In this document: one piece after another, positions 15,952 through 25,051 of the stretch | Position numbering within the stretch: the stretch's first letter is position 1 | Layout: the number at the start of each line of letters is the position of its first letter | Assembly (NCBI RefSeq): GCF_037094495.1 | Contig: NZ_CP146612.1 | Location: forward strand, 620,001-684,000 | Reading direction: 5' to 3' | Length of the DNA: 64,000 nucleotides | Source: Dehalogenimonas sp. W | GTDB lineage: Bacteria > Chloroflexota > Dehalococcoidia > Dehalococcoidales > Dehalococcoidaceae | Program-made: the position numbers and the translations under genes | Notes under the pieces: generated by a model | What the model was told of the DNA's origin: nothing | What the model saw: only the letters and a program-made list of their open reading frames with translations | Databases searched by the model: none

Positions 15952-16845
15952 ATGCCCACGGTCCAACTAAGTCATATCAACAAGACCTACGGCACCGCCC
16001 GGGTGGTTGACGACGTATCGTTTGAAGTTGACGGCGGCGAGATTTTTGCCCTCATCGGCCCCAACGGCGCCGGTAAATCCACTACCATCCGCATGATGAT
16101 GGACATCATCAAGCCGGACAGCGGTGAGATTCTCATTAACGGTGACCACCTCGGAGAGGCCGCCAAAAACCGTATCGGCTACCTGCCGGAAGAGCGCGGC
16201 CTGTACCGTAAGTTAAAGATCATAGATACCATCGTCTACCTGGCCAGTCTGAAGGGCGCCGATACCGCCGCCGCGGTGACGCGGGCGGAGAACATGCTCA
16301 GAAAGTTTGACCTTTTTGACCACCGCTTCAAGAAGATTGAAGAACTGTCCAAGGGTATGGGCCAGTTAACCCAGTTTGTGGTTACCGTGGCCCACAATCC
16401 CGACCTGATTATTCTGGATGAGCCGTTTGCCGGCCTGGATCCGGTCAATTCCCGCCTGCTCAAGGACACCATCAGAGAGTTGCGGGCTGAAGGCAAGGCC
16501 GTCATTCTGTCCACCCACCGCATGAACGAGGTGCAGGAGATGTGTGACCGCCTGTTCATGATTAACAAAGGCCGACGGTTGCTGTACGGCAAACTGGATG
16601 ACATTCGCCGCCAGTACCGCGCCCATGCCGCCGTGGTGGAAAGCCCGACGCCGCTGCCGGAAAATCTTACCGGCGTGCTCAACCGTCAGGTCAAAGGCAA
16701 TCTGACCGAACTCCAGCTGGATACCGCCACCTCACCGCAGGCCCTGCTGACGCAACTGGTTTCCGCCGGCGTTGCAGTGGAACGGTTTGAAGTGGTAACC
16801 CCCAGTCTGGATGAAATCTTTGTCCGGGTGGTGAAACAGTCATGA
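15952..16845 (+). CDS. ABC transporter ATP-binding protein (NatA-like)
   Basis: 297-residue ATPase of an ABC-2 exporter. Walker A GPNGAGKST is near 35-43, the signature variant LSKGMGQLTQF has Gly-Met in place of the usual GQ(Q) order, Walker B is LIILDEPFAGLDP, and the switch His follows in STHRM. The C-terminal domain is of the DUF4162 type found in Na+ exporter NatA relatives. AAAGGACAC precedes the ATG. Its stop overlaps the permease start by 4 bases (ATGA), so the two are translationally coupled. Confidence 0.92.
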   Translation: MPTVQLSHINKTYGTARVVDDVSFEVDGGEIFALIGPNGAGKSTTIRMMMDIIKPDSGEILINGDHLGEAAKNRIGYLPEERGLYRKLKIIDTIVYLASLKGADTAAAVTRAENMLRKFDLFDHRFKKIEELSKGMGQLTQFVVTVAHNPDLIILDEPFAGLDPVNSRLLKDTIRELRAEGKAVILSTHRMNEVQEMCDRLFMINKGRRLLYGKLDDIRRQYRAHAAVVESPTPLPENLTGVLNRQVKGNLTELQLDTATSPQALLTQLVSAGVAVERFEVVTPSLDEIFVRVVKQS

Positions 16846-18071
16846 ACAAAACGATGCTTATCTTCAAACATGAATTCCGCACCCTGGTGCGGCGTACCGG
16901 TTTCATCCTCATGACCGTAGCTTTCCCGCTGCTGGGGCTGCTGGCCATCGGCGGCGGCGAACTCATCTCCGGCATCGCCGGCGGCGATGACCCCGGCGAA
17001 GTTACCCAGGTCACCATCGGCTATGTTGACGATGCCGGCTTGATCGGTGCTTATGACCAGCAGACCAATTTCACTTTTGAGTCTTTCACCAGTGTTGAAG
17101 CCGCCAATCAGGCCCTGGTTGCCGGCGATATCGCCGAATATATCTACATCACCCCGGACTACCTGCAGAACGGTTCGGTCGCCCGCTTCACCGTCTCCCG
17201 TGAGCTGGAAACGCCCGGTGACCGCTATGATGCCATCCGTAATTTTGTGTTGCGCAATCTGCTGGGCCCGGAAGCCGACCCGGATATTGTTGACCGGGCG
17301 GTTTATCCCCTCAACCTGTCCAACATCGTGATTGATCCGGTCACCGGTCTGCCGGCGGACACTCAGGGCGGCTTTTCGCAGTTCATCCTGCCTTACATCT
17401 TCGCCATTTTACTGGTCATGTCCATCTTCACCTCTTCCGGCTACCTGCTCCAGGGCCTGGCCGAGGAGAAGGAAAACCGGGTCATGGAAATCCTGCTGTC
17501 GTCGGTCTCCAGTCGCCAGCTCATCACCGGCAAGGTCCTCGGACTGGGGGCCGCCGGACTGTTGCAGATGGCGGTCTGGCTGATTTCGGCGCGTTTCCTG
17601 GCCAATATGGCTTCGGAGAATTTCTCCGAAATCCTGGGCACCATTGAGGTGTCCACCACCTTTGTCATCATCGGCCTGGCCTACTTCATCCTGGGCTACC
17701 TGCTGTTCGCCATCATCATGGCTGCCGCCGGCAGCATCGGCTCCAACGCCCGGGAAAGCCAGCAGATGGCCACGGTTTTCACCCTGCTGGCGGTGTCGCC
17801 GATGTGGGGCATGGTTTTCCTGATTGAAAACCCCGACCACCCGGTCAGTATCTTCCTGACCCTGTTCCCGCTGACCGCGCCGATCACCACCATCGTCCGC
17901 ATCGGCGTCGCCGACGTGCCGTTGTGGCAGATCGGCCTGAGCATGCTGATCATGGCGTTGTCGGTAGTCGGCTTGCTCTTCCTGGCGGCCAAAATCTTCC
18001 GCACCTTCCTGCTGATGTACGGCAAAACACCAAAACTGGGGGAGATTATCCGCCTGATCCGGCAGTCATAG
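16842..18071 (+). CDS. ABC-2 type permease (NatB-like)
   Basis: 409-residue partner of the ATPase just upstream. A first membrane segment (about 20-42) is followed by a large extracytoplasmic domain to about 175, then six hydrophobic segments including the conserved QGLAEEKENRVMEILLSSVSSRQLITGK motif. This layout is that of NatB/YhaP-type exporters. Known relatives move Na+, drugs or peptides; the substrate here is unknown. Confidence 0.92.
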   Translation: MNKTMLIFKHEFRTLVRRTGFILMTVAFPLLGLLAIGGGELISGIAGGDDPGEVTQVTIGYVDDAGLIGAYDQQTNFTFESFTSVEAANQALVAGDIAEYIYITPDYLQNGSVARFTVSRELETPGDRYDAIRNFVLRNLLGPEADPDIVDRAVYPLNLSNIVIDPVTGLPADTQGGFSQFILPYIFAILLVMSIFTSSGYLLQGLAEEKENRVMEILLSSVSSRQLITGKVLGLGAAGLLQMAVWLISARFLANMASENFSEILGTIEVSTTFVIIGLAYFILGYLLFAIIMAAAGSIGSNARESQQMATVFTLLAVSPMWGMVFLIENPDHPVSIFLTLFPLTAPITTIVRIGVADVPLWQIGLSMLIMALSVVGLLFLAAKIFRTFLLMYGKTPKLGEIIRLIRQS

Positions 18072-18117
18072 CACCGGCATTGAACCCTTAGCCGAAGAAG
18101 AACTAATTGAAAACAAC

Positions 18118-18474
18118 TATTGGAAATTGGTAGTATTTGTAGTATTGGTAGTATTTCTCTGTCTTTGCGAGGATCGCAGCGACGTGGCAATCTAGCAAGA
18201 ATAGTCCCCCGTTTTCAGTAGGGGAGAGGCATGCCTCTCCCGCCAGGTAAGCTGATGTCTGACTACCGACGGCTGACAGCCCCCCCCCATCGTCATTGCG
18301 AGGCCGCCTTGGCGGCCGTGGCAATCTCGGTTCCCCGTTTCGGTCATTTGGTATTGTAATTTTGATATTGTTTAGGATTTAGGTATTAGATATTAGAATT
18401 TCCCGCAGGGCAATGCCTGCCCCGCCCGGTATTAAGCTGATGGCTGATGGCTGACCGCTGACAGCTCCGGAGTG
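18118..18474. repeat. Composite intergenic repeat block
   Basis: The 403-base gap holds no gene. In order: an AT-rich unit with three 9-base repeats (GGTAGTATT, TGTAGTATT, GGTAGTATT; 18129-18156); a REP-like TTGCGAGG...GGCAATCT unit (18164-18193); a second REP-like unit with a perfect GCCGCC/GGCGGC hairpin (18297-18336); an AT-rich stretch (TTTGGTATTGTAATTTTGA); and GCTGA-type short repeats (about 18432-18466). All recur in 19.9-20.7 kb. It may also terminate the two converging transcripts. Confidence 0.75.
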
Positions 18475-19086
18475 TTAGCCTATGGCTAACACTCCGGAAA
18501 CCACAAACCACCCCCCAAACCCCATCAACAACAACCCGCAAGCCACAAACACCGCCTCATGCAGCGCCGGCGCCCACAACCGGTGCGTTTTATACACCAG
18601 CCCCGAAACAATGGAAAGCCATATCAGGTCCACCGCCCAATGCGTCAACACCAGCGCTGTCAGGCCGCCTAAGCCATAATCAGCGATTTTCAGCACCAGC
18701 AGGGCCCCGACAGTCGCCCACCAGATAATAAAGAACGGATTTCCCGCTGACAGAATAATGCCGGCAGTAAATGCATTGTAAGGCGTGTCTTTGGTCCCGC
18801 CGGCATAAGCCTTGCGGGCGCGCAGCATCCCCAGCCCCATCCAGATAATCATCCCGCCCCCGACGATACCGAGGATGAGATGCGTAATATCGTTCTCAAG
18901 GATGGTGGCCGCGCCGAAATAGATCAGCAGGATCAGCGGCACCTCCACCACGGCATGCCCCAGCGATACCTGTGCCCCGGCCCATGGCGATTTATAGCTT
19001 TTGGCCAGAACGGTGGCAAACATCGGCCCGGGCATCAGCGCACCGGACATGGAGATAACGAAAACAGAAGCAAGAACAGCCAGCAT
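18475..19086 (-). CDS. LysE family amino-acid exporter/transporter
   Basis: 203-residue membrane protein with about six helices. The N-terminal GALMPGPMFATVLAKSYKSPWAGAQVSLGHA is the LysE/RhtB family signature, and NPFFIIWWATVG in the middle corresponds to the conserved second-half motif. LysE/RhtB proteins export amino acids driven by the proton gradient. The substrate cannot be predicted. plsY lies upstream on the same strand with a 48-base gap, but functional linkage is unlikely. Confidence 0.88.
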   Translation of the reverse strand: MLAVLASVFVISMSGALMPGPMFATVLAKSYKSPWAGAQVSLGHAVVEVPLILLIYFGAATILENDITHLILGIVGGGMIIWMGLGMLRARKAYAGGTKDTPYNAFTAGIILSAGNPFFIIWWATVGALLVLKIADYGLGGLTALVLTHWAVDLIWLSIVSGLVYKTHRLWAPALHEAVFVACGLLLMGFGGWFVVSGVLAIG

Positions 19087-19134
19087 AATCCGGCATTATA
19101 GCACCGCGCCGGGACTCGCCGCACGGCAGGGGAA

Positions 19135-19755
19135 TCACTTTTTTGGCTTGAGGTCGTCCCGTCCCAGAGCGGCCAGCCCCCGCTGCCGGAAATCCACCCG
19201 GGCGACCGGGTAATATTTGACGGCAATAACACCGCTGAGAACTGCAGCCAGCCCGGCGACCAGGCCGGAATCGGTAAAATACCAGGTGATAAACGGCAGT
19301 AACAGCAGACTGACGGCGTTGCCCAGCACCAGATTGCGGCTCACCAGCCACACTCCCAGAATAACAGCCATCATCGCCGCGATCACCGCCGGATAACCGT
19401 AGATGAAAGAAGCCCCGGCCACAGCCCCCACCGCCGCCGCCATCCCCTTGCCGCCGCGGAATCGGAGCCACACCATCCAGTTATGACCCGCCACCGCCGC
19501 CACTCCGGCAGCCAATACGAAACCGGTCTCAACATCAAGGACATAGTAAGCCGTCAGCACCGCCGCGGCCCCTTTAGCGACATCAATAAAAGCTACGGCC
19601 AGCCCGGCCTTCAGCCCGATGCGCCGGAGGGTGTTCAGCCCGCCGATATTGCCTTCGCCCAGCGCGTCGCCACTGCCGGCAACCTTGCGGGCGATGAGAT
19701 AAGCGGTCGGAATACTGCCCCAGAGATACCCCAGAAGCAACGCGAGAAATCCCAT
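19135..19755 (-). CDS. plsY: Acyl-phosphate:glycerol-3-phosphate acyltransferase PlsY
   Basis: 206-residue membrane enzyme that makes lysophosphatidic acid from acyl-phosphate and glycerol-3-phosphate, the first committed step of phospholipid synthesis. The three family motifs are seen: YLWGSIPTAYLIAR near the N-terminus, GHNWMVWLRFRGGKGMA in the middle (phosphate loop) and the NLVLGNAVSL region later. GGAGG lies 8 bases upstream of the ATG. Confidence 0.93.
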   Translation of the reverse strand: MGFLALLLGYLWGSIPTAYLIARKVAGSGDALGEGNIGGLNTLRRIGLKAGLAVAFIDVAKGAAAVLTAYYVLDVETGFVLAAGVAAVAGHNWMVWLRFRGGKGMAAAVGAVAGASFIYGYPAVIAAMMAVILGVWLVSRNLVLGNAVSLLLLPFITWYFTDSGLVAGLAAVLSGVIAVKYYPVARVDFRQRGLAALGRDDLKPKK

Positions 19756-19869
19756 ACCTCAACCTCCAACGGTCAGGTATCCGCCGGCCGAATGATGATT
19801 AAGGTAGTTGACGCCGGCCAGGCGGTATCCGGCTATCAGTATAAAACTCCCACCGGCCTTTGTCAGCAA

Positions 19870-20730
19870 AAAAGAAGCTGAAAGCTGACGGCTGATAGCT
19901 GACAGCCCCCCACCAGTCATTGCGAGCCTACGGCGAAGCAATCTCGGTTCCCCTATTCAAATATTGGAAATTGGTAGTATTTGTAGTATTGGTAGTATTT
20001 CACTGTCTTTGCGAGGAGCGCAGCGACGTGGCAATCTAAAACCCACTTCCATTCTGTCATCCTCGGCGCAAGCCGGGGATCCACGTCCCTGGTTACTGTC
20101 TACTGCCAACTGTTCACTGTAAACTAAAAAGCTGAAAGCTGACCGCTGACAGCTGCCAGCTCGTCCTCCTGCGTCCTTGCGAGCCTACGGCGAAGCAATC
20201 TCGGTTTCCCTATTCAAATATTGTAAATTGGTAGTATTTGTAGTATTGGTAGTATTTTCCCGTCTTTGCGAGGAGCGCAGCGACGCGGCAATCTAAAACC
20301 CACTTCCATTCTGTCATCCTCGGCGCAAGCCGGGGATCCACGTCCCTGGTTACTGTCTACTGCCAACTGTTCACTGTAAACCAATAAGCTGAAGGCTGAC
20401 CGCTGATTGCTGACCGCTGCCAGCTCGTCCCCCGTTTCGGTCATTTGGTATTGTAATTTTGAGCTTGTTTGTTATTTGGGTGCTTAGAGCTTGGAATTTC
20501 CCCCAGGGCAATGCCTCGCCCCTGCGTCCTTGCGAGCCTACGGCGAAGCAATCTCAGTTCCCCTATTCAAATATTGGAAATTGGTAGTATTTGTAGTATT
20601 GGTAGTATTTCACTGTCTTTGCGAGGAGCGCAGCGACGTGGCAATCTAGCAAGAATAGTCCACCGTTTTCAGTAGGGGGCAGGCATGCCTGCCCCGCCTG
20701 GTAAGCTGACTGCTGACTGCTGATGGCTGA
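19870..20730. repeat. Cluster of three long composite intergenic repeats
   Basis: The 983-base gap between plsY and ilvE has no credible gene. It contains three copies, starting at about 19955, 20212 and 20565, of a unit that begins ATTCAAATATTG and three 9-base GTAGTATT repeats, followed by a REP-like TTGCGAGGAGCGCAGCGACG element. The first two copies continue in register for about 200 bases (including CATCCTCGGCGCAAGCCGGG and CTGTCTACTGCCAACTGTTC), 257 bases apart. Each copy is preceded by TGCGAGCCTACGGCGAAGCA. GCTGA-type repeats fill the spaces. This looks like segmental duplication of a mobile or REP-like composite. Confidence 0.8.
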
Positions 20731-20738
20731 AAGCTCGC

Positions 20739-21650
20739 CTAGAAAACGGGCGTGCACCACCCCGCATACTTCGGCAAATTCCCCTTAATCGCCTCAAAAT
20801 ACAGGTCCTTCAACTTCGCCGTAATCGGTCCAACGCCGCCATTCCCCAGCGGATGCCGGTCAATCTCGCACACCGGCGTCAGATGCGCAGCAGTACCGGT
20901 CAGGAAGCACTCGTCAGCCACATAAAGCTCATAACGGTCCACCGGCCGTTCCACCACTTCCAGCCCCAGTTCCTGCCGGGCCAGAGTGATGACGGTATCG
21001 CGGGTGATGCCGTTCAGTATACTGTTATAAATAGCCGGCGTGATCAGTTTGCCGTTCTGAATCAGGAAGATGTTCTCGCCGCTCCCCTCAGCCACATGGC
21101 CGTCCGGTCCCAGCATAATCCCTTCATCAAAGCCGTTCTCAATGGCTTCGGTCTTGGTCAGGGCGTTATTGATATACAGCCCGGTGGCCTTGACGGAAGG
21201 CGGGAAGACGTTATCATCCGGTCTGCGCCAGGTAGACACAGCCACCCGACAGGCATCAGTGTCCAGATACCGCCCCCAGGGAATAGCAAACACCAAAAAC
21301 TCAGACTCCAGATCATGCAGCCGCACCCCCAGCGCTTTGCTGGATTTATAGGCCAGCGGCCGGATATAGGTGTCTTCCTTGAAGCCGCTTCTTTTGGTCA
21401 CTTCCAGTGTGATCTGCCCCAGTTCAGCAGCCGTCTTCGGAATATTGATCCGCAGCACCTTGGCGCCGTTCTTCATCCGCTCCATATGCTCCTGCAAGCG
21501 GAAGATATATACCTGCTGGTGAGCTTCGTTCCAGTTGCCGCGGATGCCTTCAAACAGGGCGGTGCCGTAATGCAGCGCATGAGTCATAACGCTGATCTTG
21601 GCGTCCTCCAGGGGAATTATCTGACCCTCAAAATAGCAATATGACGGCAT
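20739..21650 (-). CDS. ilvE: Branched-chain amino acid aminotransferase
   Basis: 303-residue PLP enzyme of fold type IV that interconverts Leu, Ile and Val with their 2-oxo acids using glutamate/2-oxoglutarate. It has the FEGIRGN motif near residues 33-39, the PLP lysine K154 in VKATGLYINN, and the EGSGENIFLI and GITRDTVITLA blocks of class IV aminotransferases. AAAAGGAG lies upstream of the ATG. It stands alone, with repeats downstream and an AT-richer accessory block upstream. Confidence 0.95.
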   Translation of the reverse strand: MPSYCYFEGQIIPLEDAKISVMTHALHYGTALFEGIRGNWNEAHQQVYIFRLQEHMERMKNGAKVLRINIPKTAAELGQITLEVTKRSGFKEDTYIRPLAYKSSKALGVRLHDLESEFLVFAIPWGRYLDTDACRVAVSTWRRPDDNVFPPSVKATGLYINNALTKTEAIENGFDEGIMLGPDGHVAEGSGENIFLIQNGKLITPAIYNSILNGITRDTVITLARQELGLEVVERPVDRYELYVADECFLTGTAAHLTPVCEIDRHPLGNGGVGPITAKLKDLYFEAIKGNLPKYAGWCTPVF

Positions 21651-21879
21651 GGCGGCTCTCCTTTTATGGTGGTGTGGCTATGGATTATAGACTGATGGGG
21701 GCTAAATTCCAAGTCAATTGGGACAGGCGTTTATCATCAAGGGGCACTGGTTGTTTCTGATTTCAACTTGAATACCTAACCCCGAATTGTTCCAATCGAC
21801 TGTCCCGAATGTATTACCTGATCTTGAAAACGCGAAGGCCTACCTTTTCCCTTTGAAGTTCCATCTCAATGGGGGTATT

Positions 21880-22668
21880 ATGAACCGCATAATGAATAGT
21901 TCAAATTCAAGCTTGAAAAACAAATGGTCAAGAGATGAACTGATTCTCGCTTTTAATCTATATTGCAAAACTCCGTTTGGAAAAATCCATCATAATAACA
22001 AGGATATAATTTCCCTTGCCTCGATTATCAAACGTTCTCCGTCAGCGGTATCGTTGAAACTCTCCAATTTTGCACGGCTTGATCCAGCTTTACAAGAGCG
22101 AAACATTGCCGGCATGAGTCATGGCAGCAAATCCGAAGTTGATGTGTGGGAGGAGTTTAACAATAATTGGGAAGCACTTGCATATCAAAGCGAAAGTATT
22201 CTTGCCCATTACAGAGATATACCTTTAGAAGAATCCGCCAAGATTAACAATACCGATTTGCCACCGGTGGGTAAAGAACGTGAATCCCTGATTAAAATCA
22301 GGGTCAATCAAAGCTTTTTCCGCCAAATGGTCATGGCGTCTTACGACAGTAAATGCTGCGTTACAGGTATCTCCGTCCCTGAATTACTGGTCGCCGGCCA
22401 TATTGTGCCTTGGTCCGTTGATGAATCTAACAGACTGAATCCTTGTAACGGATTATGTTTGAACTCTTTACACGATGCCGCTTTTGATAAAGGCTTAATG
22501 ACCATCACTCCTGAATACCGGATCAAACTGTCCAGTGTGTTAAAGGAAGATAAGAACACAAGCCTATGGTTCAATCGTTTCGACGGTGCAAAAATAACAC
22601 TGCCTAAAAAGTTCGTACCTTCCACTGAGTTCATTGAATACCACCACGATCATGTTTTCAAAGGTTGA
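21880..22668 (+). CDS. HNH endonuclease (putative restriction nuclease)
   Basis: 262-residue protein with a C-terminal HNH domain: CCVTGISVPELLVAGHIVPW supplies the first metal/catalytic His, NPCNGLCLNSLHDAAFD the Asn and second His. The N-terminal half (KWSRDELILAFNLYCKTPFGKIHHNN) resembles the specificity region of HNH restriction proteins. GGGGG lies 5 bases before the ATG at 21880; an upstream TTG frame from 21787 lacks such a site. The gene is AT-richer than ilvE and converges on a restriction-modification pair, so it is probably horizontally acquired and may cleave DNA independently. Confidence 0.85.
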   Translation: MNRIMNSSNSSLKNKWSRDELILAFNLYCKTPFGKIHHNNKDIISLASIIKRSPSAVSLKLSNFARLDPALQERNIAGMSHGSKSEVDVWEEFNNNWEALAYQSESILAHYRDIPLEESAKINNTDLPPVGKERESLIKIRVNQSFFRQMVMASYDSKCCVTGISVPELLVAGHIVPWSVDESNRLNPCNGLCLNSLHDAAFDKGLMTITPEYRIKLSSVLKEDKNTSLWFNRFDGAKITLPKKFVPSTEFIEYHHDHVFKG

Positions 22669-22682
22669 ACGTTCCTGGTTGA

Positions 22683-23423
22683 TTACTTTGAAGAATTAAA
22701 CCTCACCAGGCATTCCCAATCGATCTTCCCGTCATCAGCGCAGAAATCCTTTTGAAATTCGGCGGTGAATCGGTTGACAACACCAGCATATTCTTCGGCG
22801 AATTCATGGTTCTTTTCTTTGGCCTTATGCCCTAATGGTTTGATTAACTTAGTGTATAAATCCGGGTCGCCGGAAATAAACTCCCAAAAAGCCTGTCCAC
22901 AGTATTTATAATACTCACCTTTGTCAGGCTTAGTTTCCTTCCCGTAAGCACAGCCATTGACCGCAACAATATTATTTGGGGCATCCGTCGTTCTCAAGAT
23001 ACGTTTAGTCCTGGTAAAATCATCTTTCATCTTGCGTATTTGGCTACTGTTGCCCCAGTTCGGACCGGATTTGATGGCCACGATATACCAAATCCCGTCC
23101 TTTTCAAATTCCAGGTCAACGCCTTCAGCCCCGGACTTCTTACCGCTGAATACTGCCCCGTTGATATAAATCGCCAATCCTTCCAGAAAACGGCCGAATA
23201 TCGCTTCTTCCTGTGAAGATAAGTAGGCATCTAGAAGTATTTTCACCAGATCCTGAGCCAGAAGGACATTTTTCGCCTTGAAGAGATAAGGGTTTTTTCT
23301 TTTGAGGATATTGCCAAGTTTAAGTTTCCTGATGCTTTGAAGCCGGTTTTGGTGAAAAGTACCGATGTTATTCTCAATGTAGGCGGTAACATCAACGATA
23401 GCCAAGGCATTTATTTCTGCCAT
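22683..23423 (-). CDS. Type II restriction endonuclease, PmeII-like
   Basis: 246-residue protein whose gene overlaps the methyltransferase gene by 13 bases on the same strand, the usual M-then-R order. A PD-(D/E)xK-type core is seen: GAEGVDLEFEKDGIWYIVAIKSGPNWGN gives Asp, Glu-less strand and IKSG lysine. NPYLFKAKN and the FLEGLAIYING helix match what I recall of the PmeII restriction family. GGAGGAAACC precedes the ATG. Restriction role is well supported by context; recognition sequence unknown. Confidence 0.85.
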   Translation of the reverse strand: MAEINALAIVDVTAYIENNIGTFHQNRLQSIRKLKLGNILKRKNPYLFKAKNVLLAQDLVKILLDAYLSSQEEAIFGRFLEGLAIYINGAVFSGKKSGAEGVDLEFEKDGIWYIVAIKSGPNWGNSSQIRKMKDDFTRTKRILRTTDAPNNIVAVNGCAYGKETKPDKGEYYKYCGQAFWEFISGDPDLYTKLIKPLGHKAKEKNHEFAEEYAGVVNRFTAEFQKDFCADDGKIDWECLVRFNSSK

Positions 23424-24244
23424 TCGGTTTCCTCCTCCAACAAGTAACCTGCCGTCTGTGAGAGCGCCAACTCGTAATATTCAGGCTGGATCTCAATGCC
23501 GATGGCGTCGCGCCCCATCAGATGCGCAACTTTTAGAGTAGTGCCAGAGCCGGCAAACGGATCCAGAACAGTATCGTTCTCTTTCGTGAATAAATTGATA
23601 AACCACCGGGGTAATGATTCCGGGAATACCGCGCTATGGTTTTTATTACTGCATTCAGTTGCCATTCGTAGTACGTTGGTCGGATACACCATGTCTCTAC
23701 CGACCCAGTTAGAAATGTTTTTACCAAAACCGCTTTTGACCTTGGATTCATCGCGAACCTTGTCAGTGGGGCTTAACTTGGACAAGCGGGTTTTAGCCCA
23801 ATCTCCCACCGGTACCATCGCCGCGTCCTGATACATGTTGAATTTGGTGTTTTTATTGAACTGAAGCAGTCTCTCCCAGGCATCCCGGAAGCGGTTCGGC
23901 CATTTACCTGGATAACAATTCTTTTTATCCCAGATAAACTCTTCCGTCCATAACCAGCCCTGTTTTCTCATTTCCAGAATAAGCTCAAGGACATAGGTGT
24001 GACGTTCGCCTGCCACAACCCGTTCTTTGATATTGAGGATAAACGTCCCGGTTGGTTTAAGAACTCTCAACAATTCTGCCGATATCGGCAGAAACCACTC
24101 AACGTATTTATCAGGAGCAACTCCCCCATAAGTATGTTGCCGCTGGTCAGCGTAGGGCGGAGATGTTACCACCAGGTCAATACTGTCGGTGGGTATTTCT
24201 TTCAGCTTCTCCGCGCAATCGCCTAAAATCACTTTAACTGTCAT
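23411..24244 (-). CDS. DNA methyltransferase (beta class, SPPY motif)
   Basis: 277-residue modification enzyme. Catalytic motif IV, TSPPYADQ, lies near residue 30 and AdoMet-binding motif I, DPFAGSGTT, near residue 225, giving the beta-class order. SPPY is typical of N4-cytosine methyltransferases, though N6-adenine activity cannot be excluded. It protects DNA from the restriction enzyme encoded directly downstream. The pair has lower GC than its housekeeping neighbours, as expected of an acquired system. Confidence 0.92.
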   Translation of the reverse strand: MTVKVILGDCAEKLKEIPTDSIDLVVTSPPYADQRQHTYGGVAPDKYVEWFLPISAELLRVLKPTGTFILNIKERVVAGERHTYVLELILEMRKQGWLWTEEFIWDKKNCYPGKWPNRFRDAWERLLQFNKNTKFNMYQDAAMVPVGDWAKTRLSKLSPTDKVRDESKVKSGFGKNISNWVGRDMVYPTNVLRMATECSNKNHSAVFPESLPRWFINLFTKENDTVLDPFAGSGTTLKVAHLMGRDAIGIEIQPEYYELALSQTAGYLLEEETEWQK

Positions 24245-24448
24245 AGCTATCCTATAAATCTAATACCGTTATTATACCTGTTGATTACCCCTGATACCAT
24301 GATTTTATATATTCTTGCGCATCCCCGCCGGTGTTAAAGGTAATTTAAATCTACTTACCATAATAGTTTGTGTAAAGTCATTCGCTTTCCAGATACTAAC
24401 CTTTTACCTCCCGTTACCGTTTTAACCTGTGAAGTAAGAAAAAGGAGA

Positions 24449-24868
24449 ATGGTAACACTAGTGACAAACAGATTTATTGGAAAATTGCTGGTCCCGTTGT
24501 TGATTGTAACAGCCTTGACCGCCGTGGGTTGCTCCGCAGCCGCCAGCGGCGCACAGGATGAATTTACCGAAAGTAAGGCGCTGCAACAGGCGGAATTGTA
24601 TGTTGAATACAGCCCGACTTTTATCTATGACGGCATTGACCAAAGCCTGAAACTGGTAGAGACGCTTTATCCTGACACTGAAAACACCTGGCAGTTTGTA
24701 TTTCAGTTTGAAAGCCGCCACTCCGGTTACGGAGACAGGGACGGCCAGATACTGCTTCAGGTTATTACCCCGCATGAGGTCATAATTACCATCCAGGACG
24801 GCGAGGTGACGACAGCCATCATGGATTCTGTATGGGATATGGTCAACCAGGATCTGATTGACGGATAG
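24449..24868 (+). CDS. Putative lipoprotein, function unknown
   Basis: About 139 residues with a signal peptide (FIGKLLVPLLIVTALTAVGC) ending in a lipobox-like AVGC; the mature part would be anchored to the outer face of the membrane by its Cys. It has no recognised domain. Start uncertain: the ATG at 24449 has AAGGAG only one base upstream, while the in-frame GTG at 24461 has it 13 bases upstream; both keep the signal peptide. A strong terminator follows. Confidence 0.75.
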   Translation: MVTLVTNRFIGKLLVPLLIVTALTAVGCSAAASGAQDEFTESKALQQAELYVEYSPTFIYDGIDQSLKLVETLYPDTENTWQFVFQFESRHSGYGDRDGQILLQVITPHEVIITIQDGEVTTAIMDSVWDMVNQDLIDG

Positions 24869-24910
24869 TCAGAATCTATCGTACTGGTAACAATAGACTT
24901 AAAACTGACA

Positions 24911-24948
24911 TACGGGCTGGGAAATAGATTCCCAGCCCGTATTGTTTT
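24911..24948 (+). terminator. Rho-independent terminator
   Basis: Stem TACGGGCTGGGAA/TTCCCAGCCCGTA with loop ATAGA, followed by TTGTTTT. Confidence 0.88.
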
Positions 24949-25051
24949 GATGGTATTGGTTAAATAATCACCGAACCTGTCAAACCCGTTGCCCCGTCCA
25001 TTTTCACATCCCTCCTCAAAAAAACCACTTGTCCACCATCGCCATTCCAAA

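Noticed and set aside
19870-20730. CRISPR array
   Set aside because: The repeats are 250-350 bases apart, unequal, and carry further repeats inside, not unique spacers; no cas gene is present.
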